This document shows, one piece after another, positions 17,033-25,785 of a stretch of 64,000 bases of DNA. Position numbers and translations under genes: made by a program. Location: positions 1 to 64,000 of the forward strand of contig NZ_LN890328.1 in the NCBI RefSeq assembly GCF_001458595.1, read 5' to 3'. Each line of letters opens with the position of its first letter. Positions within the stretch are counted from its first letter, which is position 1. This DNA comes from Clostridium neonatale. Its GTDB lineage: Bacteria > Bacillota > Clostridia > Clostridiales > Clostridiaceae. A model generated the notes under the pieces. It searched no databases, was not told the origin of the DNA, and worked only from the letters and a program-made list of their open reading frames with translations.

Positions 17033-19105
17033 ATGAATAAGAATTATGATTTATTTAATGAGAATATAAAGAATTTTTTACATGGAGGTGATTACAATCC
17101 TGACCAATGGCTTAAATATCCAGAGATATTAAAAGAAGACGTAAGATTAATGAAACTTGCACATTGCAATACTGTTTCAATAAATATATTTGGATGGAGT
17201 GCAATTGAGCCAGAAGAAGGGAAGTACACATTTGAATGGCTTGATGAGCTTATGGATAACATGAATAAAAATAATATTAATGTAATACTGGCTACACCAA
17301 GTGGTGCAAGACCTGCGTGGATGTCTAAAAAATATCCTGAAGTACTTAGAGTCAATATGGATAGAAGTAAGAATTTACATGGACAAAGACATAACCATTG
17401 TTTCACATCACCAGTTTATAGAGAAAAAACTTATAAAATAAACAAGATGTTAGCTGAGAGATATAAAGATAATAAGGCACTTATAATGTGGCATATTTCT
17501 AATGAATATGGCGGGGAGTGTCATTGTGATAAATGCCAAGAAGCATTTAGAGATTATCTAAGAAGAAAGTATGATAATGATATAGAAAAATTAAATGATG
17601 CCTGGTGGACTGGATTCTGGAGTCATAAATTTAATGACTTCACACAAATAGAAAGTCCATCTGAAAAGGGAGAAATCTTTGTACATGCACATAATCTTGA
17701 TTGGAGAAGATTTGTGACAGAACAGACAATAGATTTTTATAAGAACGAAATAGCACCAATAAGAGAATTTACTCCTAACATTCCAATAACAACTAACTTT
17801 ATGGGAACATATGCTGGACTAGATTATTGGAAATTTGCAAAAGAAGTAGATATTGTATCTTGGGATACATATCCTAAATGGCATTCAAAAAGAGATGGAA
17901 ATTATAATGTGGGTTTAGATACTGGCTTCATGCATGATATTAATAGATCCTTAAAAGAAGGGCAACCTTTTCTTGTTATGGAGAATACCCCAAGTCTTGT
18001 TAACTGGCATGAAGTTAATAAACTTAAAAAACCTAAAATGCACTTGCTATCTTCAATACAAAGCATAGCTCATGGAGCAGATTCAGTTTTGTATTTTCAA
18101 TGGAGAAAAGGCAGAGGTTCATCAGAAAAATTTCATGGTGCAGTAGTTGACCATTGCGGGCATGAGAATACCAGAGTATTCAAAGAAGTAACGGAAGTTG
18201 GCGAAATATTAGAGAAAATTAAAGAAGTAAAGGGAGCAATAACAAAAAGTGAAGTTGCAGTTATATATGATTGGGAAAATAAATGGGCAATTGATGATTT
18301 GCAGGGTTTAAAGCCTAATAAGAAAAATTATCAAGAAACATGTGAAGACATGTATAAAACTTTTTTTGATAATGGTATTTCTGTTGATGTAATAAATATG
18401 GATTGTGATTTTTCTAAATATAAATTAATTGTTGCACCTATGTTATATATGATTAAACCTAATGTGGCTGAAAGAATAAGTGAATTTGTGAAAAATGGAG
18501 GCACTCTTGTAACAACATACTTTAGTGGTATAGTAGATGAAAATGATTTATGCTTCCTTAATGGCTTTCCAGGACCTCTTAGAGAAGTTACTGGAATATG
18601 GGCTGAAGAAATTGATTCATTATATGATGATGAGACAAATTGTATAGAGTTTAACGATGATGCAGTAAAAGGAATGAATGGAGCATATGAGGTAATAGAT
18701 TATTGTGATTTAATTCATGCAGAAACTGCTGAAGTGCTTGCACGATATAAAGATGATTTTTACAAAAATATGCCTGCTCTAACAGTAAACTCTTATGGAA
18801 AAGGAAAATGCTACTATATAGCAGCTAGAACTAAAGAAAAATTTAATACAGATTTTTATAATAGAATAATTAATGACTTAGATATTTCTAGAGTGATTGA
18901 AATTGATCTTCCTACAGGAGTTACAGCACAAGCAAGATATAAGGATAATAATAAGTATGTATTTATTATGAATTTTAGCGATGAAGATAAAATGGTAAAT
19001 TTGGGAGATTTAGAATATCGTGATTTAGTTTTAGATAAAAATATAAGTAAAGAAATTGTTTTGAAAAAATATGGAGTAAGAGTGATGAAGAGGGAAGAGT
19101 TATAA
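17033..19105 (+). CDS. Beta-galactosidase, glycoside hydrolase family 42
   Basis: This is a 690-residue retaining beta-galactosidase. The TIM barrel begins at HGGDYNPDQW. The acid/base is Glu158 in SNEYGG and the nucleophile Glu317 in VMENTPS. Cys123, Cys163, Cys165 and Cys168 form the zinc site typical of the family. A trimerisation domain (about 390-600) and a small beta domain follow. No signal peptide is seen, so it should cleave imported galactosides in the cytoplasm. The start at 17033 is chosen by GAGGAAG; an upstream in-frame ATG lacks a site. Confidence 0.96.
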   Translation: MNKNYDLFNENIKNFLHGGDYNPDQWLKYPEILKEDVRLMKLAHCNTVSINIFGWSAIEPEEGKYTFEWLDELMDNMNKNNINVILATPSGARPAWMSKKYPEVLRVNMDRSKNLHGQRHNHCFTSPVYREKTYKINKMLAERYKDNKALIMWHISNEYGGECHCDKCQEAFRDYLRRKYDNDIEKLNDAWWTGFWSHKFNDFTQIESPSEKGEIFVHAHNLDWRRFVTEQTIDFYKNEIAPIREFTPNIPITTNFMGTYAGLDYWKFAKEVDIVSWDTYPKWHSKRDGNYNVGLDTGFMHDINRSLKEGQPFLVMENTPSLVNWHEVNKLKKPKMHLLSSIQSIAHGADSVLYFQWRKGRGSSEKFHGAVVDHCGHENTRVFKEVTEVGEILEKIKEVKGAITKSEVAVIYDWENKWAIDDLQGLKPNKKNYQETCEDMYKTFFDNGISVDVINMDCDFSKYKLIVAPMLYMIKPNVAERISEFVKNGGTLVTTYFSGIVDENDLCFLNGFPGPLREVTGIWAEEIDSLYDDETNCIEFNDDAVKGMNGAYEVIDYCDLIHAETAEVLARYKDDFYKNMPALTVNSYGKGKCYYIAARTKEKFNTDFYNRIINDLDISRVIEIDLPTGVTAQARYKDNNKYVFIMNFSDEDKMVNLGDLEYRDLVLDKNISKEIVLKKYGVRVMKREEL

Positions 19106-19252
19106 CGATATAGAATAAAATCTTACTACAATAAAAATATTATATTTTAATTATAATGGTTTCTTAGTAATACTATTTAAATACAACTATAAAAATGTAT
19201 TAATCAAATGGTAGTAGACAAAGGATGTATTAATTTTCAAAATAATAATAGC

Positions 19253-19306
19253 AAATAGACAGTTTTTTATTACAATTATAAATAATAAAAAACTGTCTAT
19301 TTTTAT
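19253..19306. terminator. Bidirectional terminator
   Basis: The stem AAATAGACAGTTTTTTATTA pairs with TAATAAAAAACTGTCTATTT and T runs lie on both sides. It ends the GH42 operon and overlaps the stop of the minus-strand transporter gene. The stretch 19106-19252 holds nothing else. Confidence 0.85.
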
Positions 19307-19716
19307 AATATCATAACAAAAGTACCAATAGTTATAAATATACCACCTATTATAGTTTTAGCAGTAATTGTTTCTTTTAGTATTACAAATGCTAAAACCA
19401 TGCTTATAACAACACTGAATTTGTCTATTGGAACAACTTTAGAAGCTTCTCCTATTTGAAGTGCTTTATAATAAAAAAGCCATGAAAGTCCTGTGGCTAG
19501 TCCAGATAATATAAGAAATATCCAGCTTTTTATTCCGATATTTGAAATTTCATTTTGTGTCCCGCTTAAAAATACAAGGCCCCATGCCATAACTAGAACT
19601 ACTACTGTACGTATTGCTGTTGCGAGATTGGAGTTAATACCTTCTATACCTATTTTTGCTAAAATTGATGTAAGTGCAGCAAAAAGTGCAGATAGTAATG
19701 CAAAAACAACCCACAT
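19303..19716 (-). CDS. Small EamA/DMT-family transporter
   Basis: This is a 137-residue membrane protein with a single EamA domain and about five membrane segments, half the size of a classical ten-segment DMT exporter. It would need to form a dimer. KALQIGEASKVVPIDKFS and ILKETITAKTIIGGI are typical of this half-size family. Substrate unknown. The start is the ATG at 19716 because AAAGGAGG stands seven bases upstream. Confidence 0.85.
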   Translation of the reverse strand: MWVVFALLSALFAALTSILAKIGIEGINSNLATAIRTVVVLVMAWGLVFLSGTQNEISNIGIKSWIFLILSGLATGLSWLFYYKALQIGEASKVVPIDKFSVVISMVLAFVILKETITAKTIIGGIFITIGTFVMIL

Positions 19717-19971
19717 ATTATGTCCTCCTTTTAATTTTTTTAATAATATCAAATTAAAAGCCTCCTCAATAATAGTATTATATTTATGTACAGTATATAT
19801 ATTTTTTTGTGTTTAATCAATAAATAAAACTAAAATTAATTTCTGAATATAATCTATTAATAATATGTATATTAAATTTTTAAAATATATTAGAAATAGT
19901 GCTGTTAAAAAATGTTAAAGAATGTTAATATATAAATAATTACGAATTGATTAGAAAGTGAGGTTATTAAT

Positions 19972-20724
19972 ATGGGGTTTTTTAAAAAGGAATCTATTAC
20001 AGAAGATGAAAATATAAGTATATCTAATGAAATTAATAATACTACTTGCGATACTTACCAAACAAGTCATAAGAATTCTTTTAGAAGAGATGATTTATCG
20101 CTATTTCATACAAATGATATTGAATATGTAATTAATAATTTCCCATCAATGTCTATTGAAATACGAAATTCATTAAATAATTTGGCGGAAACTTTAGAAG
20201 ATACTATTAATTTTATTGAAGACAAGTCAAGTGAAATAATAAAAGATAGTAGAGATTTTAAATTAAGCCAAGCTCATAGAGATACATCTATAGCTATATA
20301 TGATGTCGTTGAGAATATAAGAGAATATATTGATTGGATGAAAGATGAATATGAAAAAAAAATTAACAAAGCAGATGAAAATAGTGAGAAAAACAATGTA
20401 GAATTAGAAAAAATTGTTGATAAAGAATTAGTTGATGAAGATAATAATGTAGAAATTGAGATTTTTAAAGATTTGACTTTAATTGAACCAAAAGGATTTA
20501 GGTTAAAAGAAAATCTGGTTAAAGTTGATGATTGGAATGATTTGTTAGTAAAGACTGCTGAAATTTTGAACAGGCAGTATAAAAATAATAAAAACAGCAA
20601 TAAAAAATTAGGATATTTTATAATTGATGATAAAAAGTCAGAACAGAATTCCTTTAGGGATACAGCTATTGAAATGCTTAATGAATATAAGATTGGATTA
20701 GATGAATTCATAATAATATCTTAG
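19972..20724 (+). CDS. Conserved hypothetical protein
   Basis: I do not recognise this 250-residue soluble, highly charged protein. Residues about 55-135 are predicted helical (IRNSLNNLAETLEDTINFIE). An acidic linker (about 135-170) follows. The C-terminal part begins PKGFRLKENLVKVDDWNDLL, a P-x-F ... W-x-x-L-L pattern seen in several clostridial proteins of unknown role. A good site (AAAGTGAGG) precedes the ATG. Nothing nearby suggests a job. Confidence 0.75.
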   Translation: MGFFKKESITEDENISISNEINNTTCDTYQTSHKNSFRRDDLSLFHTNDIEYVINNFPSMSIEIRNSLNNLAETLEDTINFIEDKSSEIIKDSRDFKLSQAHRDTSIAIYDVVENIREYIDWMKDEYEKKINKADENSEKNNVELEKIVDKELVDEDNNVEIEIFKDLTLIEPKGFRLKENLVKVDDWNDLLVKTAEILNRQYKNNKNSNKKLGYFIIDDKKSEQNSFRDTAIEMLNEYKIGLDEFIIIS

Positions 20725-20961
20725 TATTTAAAAGTTTGATAGGAAAATATAAAGATTTTAGCACTATAAAGCTAATAATATAAATGATGAAAAGTTAAAA
20801 GAGAAGAGGGAAAAGTTAAGAATTAAAGAAAAACAGCAAATCTATTAATATAAATATAATTAAAGAGAATTTATGTTTTTATCAAAAACTTTTAATTTTT
20901 CCCACTACTCAACTTTTATTTAAGCAAGCATGACAATAGTGGACTTGTTTTAAAAAAATAT

Positions 20962-20990
20962 TTGACAATAATCACAAAACACAGTACAAT
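20962..20990 (+). promoter_or_regulatory. Sigma-A promoter of trxA
   Basis: TTGACA (20962-20967), 17-base spacer, TACAAT (20985-20990), about 130 bases before trxA. The remainder of the 395-base gap from 20725 holds only purine-rich and T-rich stretches that could pair loosely. Confidence 0.8.
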
Positions 20991-21119
20991 GTAATAAAAT
21001 ATATTGTACACAATTAAATTTTCTAAAATACTATTTATATAAACGTATACTAATATAAAACTAGTTAAAAATATTAAATATAAATACATTAATATTTATA
21101 TGAAGTGGAGGAATTATAA

Positions 21120-21431
21120 ATGGCAAAGATAGTAAGTACAGAAGAATTTAGAGAAGAAATAAAAAATGGGGTGACTCTTGTTGACTTTTTTGCAACTTGG
21201 TGTGGACCTTGTAAAATGTTAGCTCCTGTTTTAGAGGAATTAGCAACTGAAATGGAAGGAAAAGCAAAGATAATAAAAGTTGATATTGATGAAAGTGCAG
21301 AACTTGCAGATGAATTTAGAATTTCAAGTGTACCAACAATGATGATTTTCAAAGATGGAAAGCAAGAAGATATGATGGTAGGATTCTTACCTAAAGACAG
21401 AATTAAAGAAACATTAGAAGCTCATGTATAA
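21120..21431 (+). CDS. trxA: Thioredoxin
   Basis: This is a 103-residue thioredoxin that reduces protein disulfides. The active site is WCGPCK with Cys28 and Cys31, and the cis-proline lies in SSVPTMMIF. Length and motifs are fully standard. GTGGAGGAA precedes the ATG. The gene lies before a thioredoxin-reductase-like gene, separated by a terminator-like hairpin, so expression may be only partly coupled. Confidence 0.97.
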   Translation: MAKIVSTEEFREEIKNGVTLVDFFATWCGPCKMLAPVLEELATEMEGKAKIIKVDIDESAELADEFRISSVPTMMIFKDGKQEDMMVGFLPKDRIKETLEAHV

Positions 21432-21544
21432 TAATATGAAAAATGATTAAGAATATCTTTAATCTTTTTATATTAAACAAGAAATATAGAGCTTAAAATG
21501 AATTGAAATAAGATAGTATAACTTTCTATAGATATAAATTGTAC

Positions 21545-21588
21545 GGTTCTAATATTCTTAAATTTTTAAGAATTTTAGAACTTTTATT
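21545..21588 (+). terminator. Terminator after trxA
   Basis: The imperfect stem GTTCTAATATTCTTAAA / TTAAGAATTTTAGAAC is followed by TTTTATT. A second related dyad (TTCTAATATTC ... TTAAGAAT ... TTAGAAC) directly follows to 21635, so the hairpin unit appears to be duplicated. Confidence 0.65.
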
Positions 21589-21742
21589 CTAATATTCCCA
21601 AATTCTTAAGAATCTAAGAATTTTAGAACTTAAGAATTTTCGGATAGATATTTTTATTCGTAGTAAAAATGATAAACGTAGATAGTGATAATTTTTTCTT
21701 TTTAATAAATCATAATTAAGGTAAAAAATTATGGAGGAAATC

Positions 21743-22606
21743 ATGGAAAACAGATATGATATTGCAATTATAGGGAGCGGTCCAGCTGGATTATCAGCAG
21801 CACTGAATGCGAAAATAAGAAAAAAGAATTTTATTTTATTTGGTAACAAGGATTTAACAAGTAAACTTGTGAAAGCTCATAAAATAAATAATTATTTAGG
21901 ATTTTATAATAGAAGTGGAAAAGAAATAGCAGATGAATTTTCAAGGCACATTGATGAGATGGGGATAGAAATCACAGAGGAAAGAGTAAATAATATTTAT
22001 GCCATGGGTGATTATTTTGGGATAATGGTAAATGATAAAATATATGAAGCTACAAGCGTAATATTAGCTACTGGAGTTCAATATGGGAGATTATTAGACG
22101 GTGAAGAAAGATTTCTTGGAAAAGGAGTAGGTTATTGTGCAACTTGTGATGCGCCCCTTTATAAAAACAAAGTAGTAACAATAATAGCATATAATAAACA
22201 TGATGAGGAAGAAGCTAATTTTATAGCATCAATAGCATCAAAGGTATATTATGTTCCAATGTATGATGAAGAAGTAGAAGTTGATGATTCAATTGAAATA
22301 GTTAAAGGAATACCAGTAGAAGTTATTGGAGAAGAAAAAGTAAAAAAATTAAAGTTAAAAGATAGAGAAATAGAAACTGACGGCATATTTATATTAAGAG
22401 ATAGTGTATCACCAGGACAATTAGTTCCTGGAATAAAAATTGTTGATAATCATATTGATGTTACTAGATCTATGGAAACAAGTATAAAAGGTTGTTTTGC
22501 AGCAGGGGATGTCGTTGGAAAGCCATATCAATATATAAAATCAGCTGGAGAGGGAAATATTGCAGCATTATCTGCTGTCAGCTATTTAGACTCTTTAAAA
22601 AGGTAA
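21743..22606 (+). CDS. Thioredoxin reductase-like flavoprotein, probable ferredoxin-dependent type (FFTR)
   Basis: This 287-residue FAD protein has the FAD motif IGSGPAGLSAA at 10-20, the redox pair CATC (Cys132, Cys135) and the C-terminal FAD motif GCFAAGDV. The NADPH-binding GxGxxA motif expected just after the active site is absent: residues 144-163 read VVTIIAYNKHDEEEANF. This is the feature of the pyridine-nucleotide-independent, ferredoxin-linked reductases described in clostridia. It should therefore reduce the neighbouring thioredoxin with ferredoxin electrons. The start at 21743 is set by GGAGG eight bases upstream. Confidence 0.85.
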   Translation: MENRYDIAIIGSGPAGLSAALNAKIRKKNFILFGNKDLTSKLVKAHKINNYLGFYNRSGKEIADEFSRHIDEMGIEITEERVNNIYAMGDYFGIMVNDKIYEATSVILATGVQYGRLLDGEERFLGKGVGYCATCDAPLYKNKVVTIIAYNKHDEEEANFIASIASKVYYVPMYDEEVEVDDSIEIVKGIPVEVIGEEKVKKLKLKDREIETDGIFILRDSVSPGQLVPGIKIVDNHIDVTRSMETSIKGCFAAGDVVGKPYQYIKSAGEGNIAALSAVSYLDSLKR

Positions 22607-22624
22607 GATTAGGAGACTTAGTTT

Positions 22625-23056
22625 ATGGGGAAATATGATGATATAAAACTAGAAAATCAACTTTGTTTTTCTTTGTATGCCGCATCAAGAGAAGTAATTA
22701 AATTATATAAGCCTTGCCTAGATAAATTTAATTTAACATATACTCAATATGTTGCTATGCTGGTTTTGTGGGAAGAAGAAAAAACAACAGTTAAAGGAAT
22801 GGGAGAAAGACTACATTTAGATTCTGGAACACTTACACCATTATTAAAAAAAATGGAGAAGAGTGGATTGATTTCACGATATAGAGATATTAATGATGAT
22901 AGAGTTGTTGTTGTTGAACTTACTGAAGAAGGAATGGAACTGAAAGAGAAGATAACATGTGTCCCATGCGAAATTAAAGGAAAACTTCACTTATCGAAAG
23001 AGCAGGCGGAGACACTTAAGAAATCTTTGGATAACCTTCTTAAAGTGCTAAGATAA
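22625..23056 (+). CDS. MarR-family regulator, OhrR-like
   Basis: This is a 143-residue winged-helix regulator. QLCFSLYAASRE near the N-terminus with Cys14 matches the peroxide-sensing Cys of OhrR, and LTYTQYVAMLVLWE, LHLDSGTLTPLLKKME and DDRVVVVELTEEG are OhrR-like. It lies 18 bases after the reductase gene, so they form an operon. It may repress this thiol-redox operon until its cysteine is oxidised; that role is inference. Confidence 0.9.
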   Translation: MGKYDDIKLENQLCFSLYAASREVIKLYKPCLDKFNLTYTQYVAMLVLWEEEKTTVKGMGERLHLDSGTLTPLLKKMEKSGLISRYRDINDDRVVVVELTEEGMELKEKITCVPCEIKGKLHLSKEQAETLKKSLDNLLKVLR

Positions 23057-23078
23057 AATCAAAAATATATAGAATAAT

Positions 23079-23121
23079 ATAAAAAACGAGTAGAGATTAA
23101 AAATAACTGCTCGTTTTTTTT
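23079..23121 (+). terminator. Terminator of the reductase-MarR operon
   Basis: Stem AAAAACGAGTAG/CTGCTCGTTTTT with a long T run 25 bases after the MarR stop codon. Confidence 0.85.
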
Positions 23122-23226
23122 GTATTTACATAAATTACCAAATGATGTAAAATATATACAGGATTTGTTAAAAAGAAAATATATTTTAGATTAATGATTG
23201 CTTTGATGACGAAAGGGAGTAAGGGA

Positions 23227-24117
23227 ATGAAGAGAAAGTTTATAAAAATGATTGGTTTAATAATAATGTATATGCCACAAGCATTTAGTGAAAATAAAAT
23301 ATTAAAAGATGAAGAATCATATATTAAATTAAGTAAAAATGAAATAATTGAAAAAATAAAAAGAGGAAAAGCCACAGTTGAAGAATATAAAGAAGTTGGA
23401 ATTAATAAGATTACAGAAGAATATTTAAGTGATATAAATAATTTGCTTAAAGAAATAAATTTAACAAGCCTAAGTGAGATAAAGAAACAATGTAAATCTA
23501 TAATTACTTCTTTAGTAAGAATTAATGAAGGTAATGGAACAATATTTAATTATAAAATGATAGGAATAGAAATTACAGCATCTAATTTAGAAATTATAAA
23601 TAATTCAATATTTTTAGAAAGGAAAGGAAGTTATGTTAATTTTGATACTAAATTAATTAAGGAAATAGTACTTAAAGCAAATAGAAGAATTTATTGTAGT
23701 ATTGCAGCTATAAACGAAGGAAATGGGACAAAGTATGATTACTTAAATTTAGAAATATCAAATGCAAATTGCGAAAATTTATATGACTTTAATATGTTCT
23801 TAAAAAATAAAAATATTCAGACACCTAATAAGATGAAAAATGAGATTAACAGGTTGATGAAAGCATTAGAAAAAATATTTGATGGAAATGGAACTTTAAG
23901 CAATTACAAAACTATAGGAATTAATATAAGCAGATCTAAGATTAAGGCAGTTAATAGTGCCATAAATGCAGTTTATGAAAGGAACAAGCAATACCTAAAT
24001 ATAGAAGAAATTGCGGAAATAGTTGAGACTATATCAATAGTTTACTTTGGTGACAATGAAAAGAATAAGAAAGATATAACATCTCATTCTAAGCATGAGG
24101 TACCTTGTTTGGCATAG
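23227..24117 (+). CDS. Four-repeat protein of unknown function
   Basis: I do not recognise a named family for this 296-residue protein. It starts with a short basic-hydrophobic segment (MKRKFIKMIGLIIMYMPQA) that may be a signal or anchor. It then contains four related units near residues 48, 102, 163 and 219, with the pattern GNGT-x3-Y-x2-IGI-x14-N-x2-I. The first unit is diverged (ATVEEYKEVGI). Similar N-G-T / G-I repeats occur in bacterial surface proteins. The start at 23227 follows AAAGGGAG. The 3' end lies 16 bases before a palindromic repeat that carries an insertion sequence. Confidence 0.7.
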   Translation: MKRKFIKMIGLIIMYMPQAFSENKILKDEESYIKLSKNEIIEKIKRGKATVEEYKEVGINKITEEYLSDINNLLKEINLTSLSEIKKQCKSIITSLVRINEGNGTIFNYKMIGIEITASNLEIINNSIFLERKGSYVNFDTKLIKEIVLKANRRIYCSIAAINEGNGTKYDYLNLEISNANCENLYDFNMFLKNKNIQTPNKMKNEINRLMKALEKIFDGNGTLSNYKTIGINISRSKIKAVNSAINAVYERNKQYLNIEEIAEIVETISIVYFGDNEKNKKDITSHSKHEVPCLA

Positions 24118-24132
24118 CATTGCCAAATAAAT

Positions 24133-24216
24133 ATATTGTGTAGAATCAGAGTTTAGTGCATAACAACCGAAATTCAATATATGATATGCTCGATTGTAGG
24201 GAATTTTCAGCTAAAA
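24133..24216. repeat. Palindromic repeat copy C, left part
   Basis: This stretch is nearly identical to 6035-6118 of copy A (ATTGTGTAGAATCAGAGTTT, AATTCAATATATGATATGC, CTCGATTGTAGGGAA, CAGCTAAAA). It stops abruptly at AGCTAAAA where the IS110 element begins. It continues at 25786. Confidence 0.9.
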
Positions 24217-24325
24217 CCTGCTAAGAAAAATCAAGTTTTTTTTAGCAGGTTTTTTATATATTTTTTGCATGACAAATAAATTAAACAGAAATTCTGTTTA
24301 ATTTAGATATAGATACTATCTAAAT

Positions 24326-25525
24326 TTAAGTATTATAGACTTCTTTTACTCTAGCGTAGTATATTCTTAGAAACTTATTTAATGCAGCAATTTTAGCAAC
24401 TTTTTTAGGTTTTCCTTCTGCTTCTTTTTTTAACATATATAAAAATATAGGATCATCCTTTGGTTTGGCACTTTTGATACATTTCATAATTTCATATCCA
24501 GTTTTTCGTAATAATGCAGAACCTCTTTTAGAAATACGACGTTTGTTTGCAACAAACTGTCCCGACTCAAAAGGAGGTGAATCAATACCCGTATAAGCTA
24601 TCAAAGCCTTTTTATTATAAAAGCGTTTTAAATCACCGATTTCAGCAATTAAGCGTGGAGCCAATGTATCTCCAACTCCAGGCATATTTCTAACAACATT
24701 GTATTCCTTTAAACTACTTGCTAATTCTTGCATTTGTGATAATATCATAGATAGAGTTCTATCTATTTCGCTAAGAACTCGAACAGCTTCTAATACTAAC
24801 ATTTTGGTTGATGGGGTACTAGAAGATAGTGTAGGGATGCCTTCTTGTGCTAAAGCATATATCTGTTTTGCTTTTGTTTCACTTTGATGGTATCCTTTAT
24901 TTTTTGCCCATTTAAAATAACTATTTATAAATTGCTTTTCATTTTTCTTGGTAATATTATCGTAATGCCAGTATTCTTTAACAAAATCATTTAATTTATC
25001 TTTCTCTGGCTTATCGGATCTATTTTTTAATAGATTTTTAATTCCTGGCATTGTTCTATCTAATAGATTACTTAGTACAAGTTTGCTCTCTATTCTCATA
25101 GCTATATAATGAGAATATTGCCTACCTAATAATTTTAATTCAGAATACACCTCATCTGTTGCTTCATAGTCAGTTAATTTAAACCAATTATCAATTCCAT
25201 AATTAGCTATTTTGATAGAATCTAATTTATCAGTTTTACCTTTCCTTAATCCTATAGCAGAATATTTTTTCATAATTAATGGATTTATTACGGCTACAAA
25301 TATACCATGATTTTTAAGATAAGTAAGTAGTGGCAAATGGTATGCACCGGTCGCTTCCATAACAACTCTAGTTTCTTCATTTAATTCAGAAATAGATTCA
25401 ACTAATGCTTTTAAATCAGCTTCAGTATGATTTATTTCATGTGGTTCACTAATAACCTCACCATATTCTTTCAATATACATACTGTACTTTTTCCTTTTG
25501 AAACATCAATTCCAACACTAATCAT
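24326..25525 (-). CDS. IS110-family transposase (RNA-guided recombinase)
   Basis: This is a 399-residue full-length recombinase. The N-terminal RuvC-like DEDD domain has Asp7 (VGIDVSK), Glu57 (VMEATGAYH), Asp99 and Asp102 (KTDKLDS). A coiled-coil stretch follows. The C-terminal Tnp domain has MPGVGDTLAPRLIAEIGD and the catalytic Ser321 in PPFESGQF, then the GxxxLR motif. All catalytic residues are present, so it should be active. The family inserts and excises through a bridge RNA made from the noncoding end, here the stretch upstream of the ATG. Confidence 0.95.
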   Translation of the reverse strand: MISVGIDVSKGKSTVCILKEYGEVISEPHEINHTEADLKALVESISELNEETRVVMEATGAYHLPLLTYLKNHGIFVAVINPLIMKKYSAIGLRKGKTDKLDSIKIANYGIDNWFKLTDYEATDEVYSELKLLGRQYSHYIAMRIESKLVLSNLLDRTMPGIKNLLKNRSDKPEKDKLNDFVKEYWHYDNITKKNEKQFINSYFKWAKNKGYHQSETKAKQIYALAQEGIPTLSSSTPSTKMLVLEAVRVLSEIDRTLSMILSQMQELASSLKEYNVVRNMPGVGDTLAPRLIAEIGDLKRFYNKKALIAYTGIDSPPFESGQFVANKRRISKRGSALLRKTGYEIMKCIKSAKPKDDPIFLYMLKKEAEGKPKKVAKIAALNKFLRIYYARVKEVYNT

Positions 25526-25564
25526 GTTAATCCTCCTAAAAAATTATTGTAATTTTAATCCACC

Positions 25565-25779
25565 CACACTTATTACAATTCATTTTGGTTAGTTACACGA
25601 AAGCCGTACGGTTTCAACCTGCTTAATCGAATCTTTATAATAAGGGATGGCTGACAGTTTTAGCTACGGATGTTAAAACCCAATTCTAAAGTCGTCATAC
25701 CAAATTACTCCCTTTATTATAAATTAAAATAAGTGCAGATGTTAAATCATATATTTATGATTTGTATCTACACTTATAG
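25565..25779 (-). ncRNA. Predicted IS110 bridge RNA
   Basis: Read on the minus strand, the 5' noncoding end folds into three parts: a leader hairpin (25732-25777), a target loop closed by TTATAATAAAGGGA/TCCCTTATTATAA, and a donor loop around stem GAAACCG/CGGCTTTC. The target loop carries TTAGAATT (25689-25682) and AGCTAAAA (25665-25658), which correspond to the two sides of the interrupted site (element strand: TTAGAATTTTTAGCT). The donor loop carries AGCAGGTT (25623-25616), identical to the element's 3' end, and ACCAAAA (25589-25583), complementary to its 5' end TTTTGGT. Exact RNA ends are uncertain. Confidence 0.8.
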
Positions 25780-25785
25780 AGTACC

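Larger units (their letters stand above)
24217..25785 (-). mobile_element. IS110-family insertion sequence, intact
   Basis: The ends are defined by comparison with the uninterrupted repeat copy A: flank AGCTAAAA ends at 24216 and flank AAAATTCTAATGG begins at 25786, against AGCTAAAAATTCTAATGG in copy A. The element is about 1.57 kb, has no terminal inverted repeats, and at most shares A bases with the target, as expected for IS110. It carries one complete transposase gene and a 260-base 5' noncoding end. The 3' end has a hairpin (AACCTGCTA/TAGCAGGTT, 24215-24251) that may terminate transcription. Confidence 0.9.
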
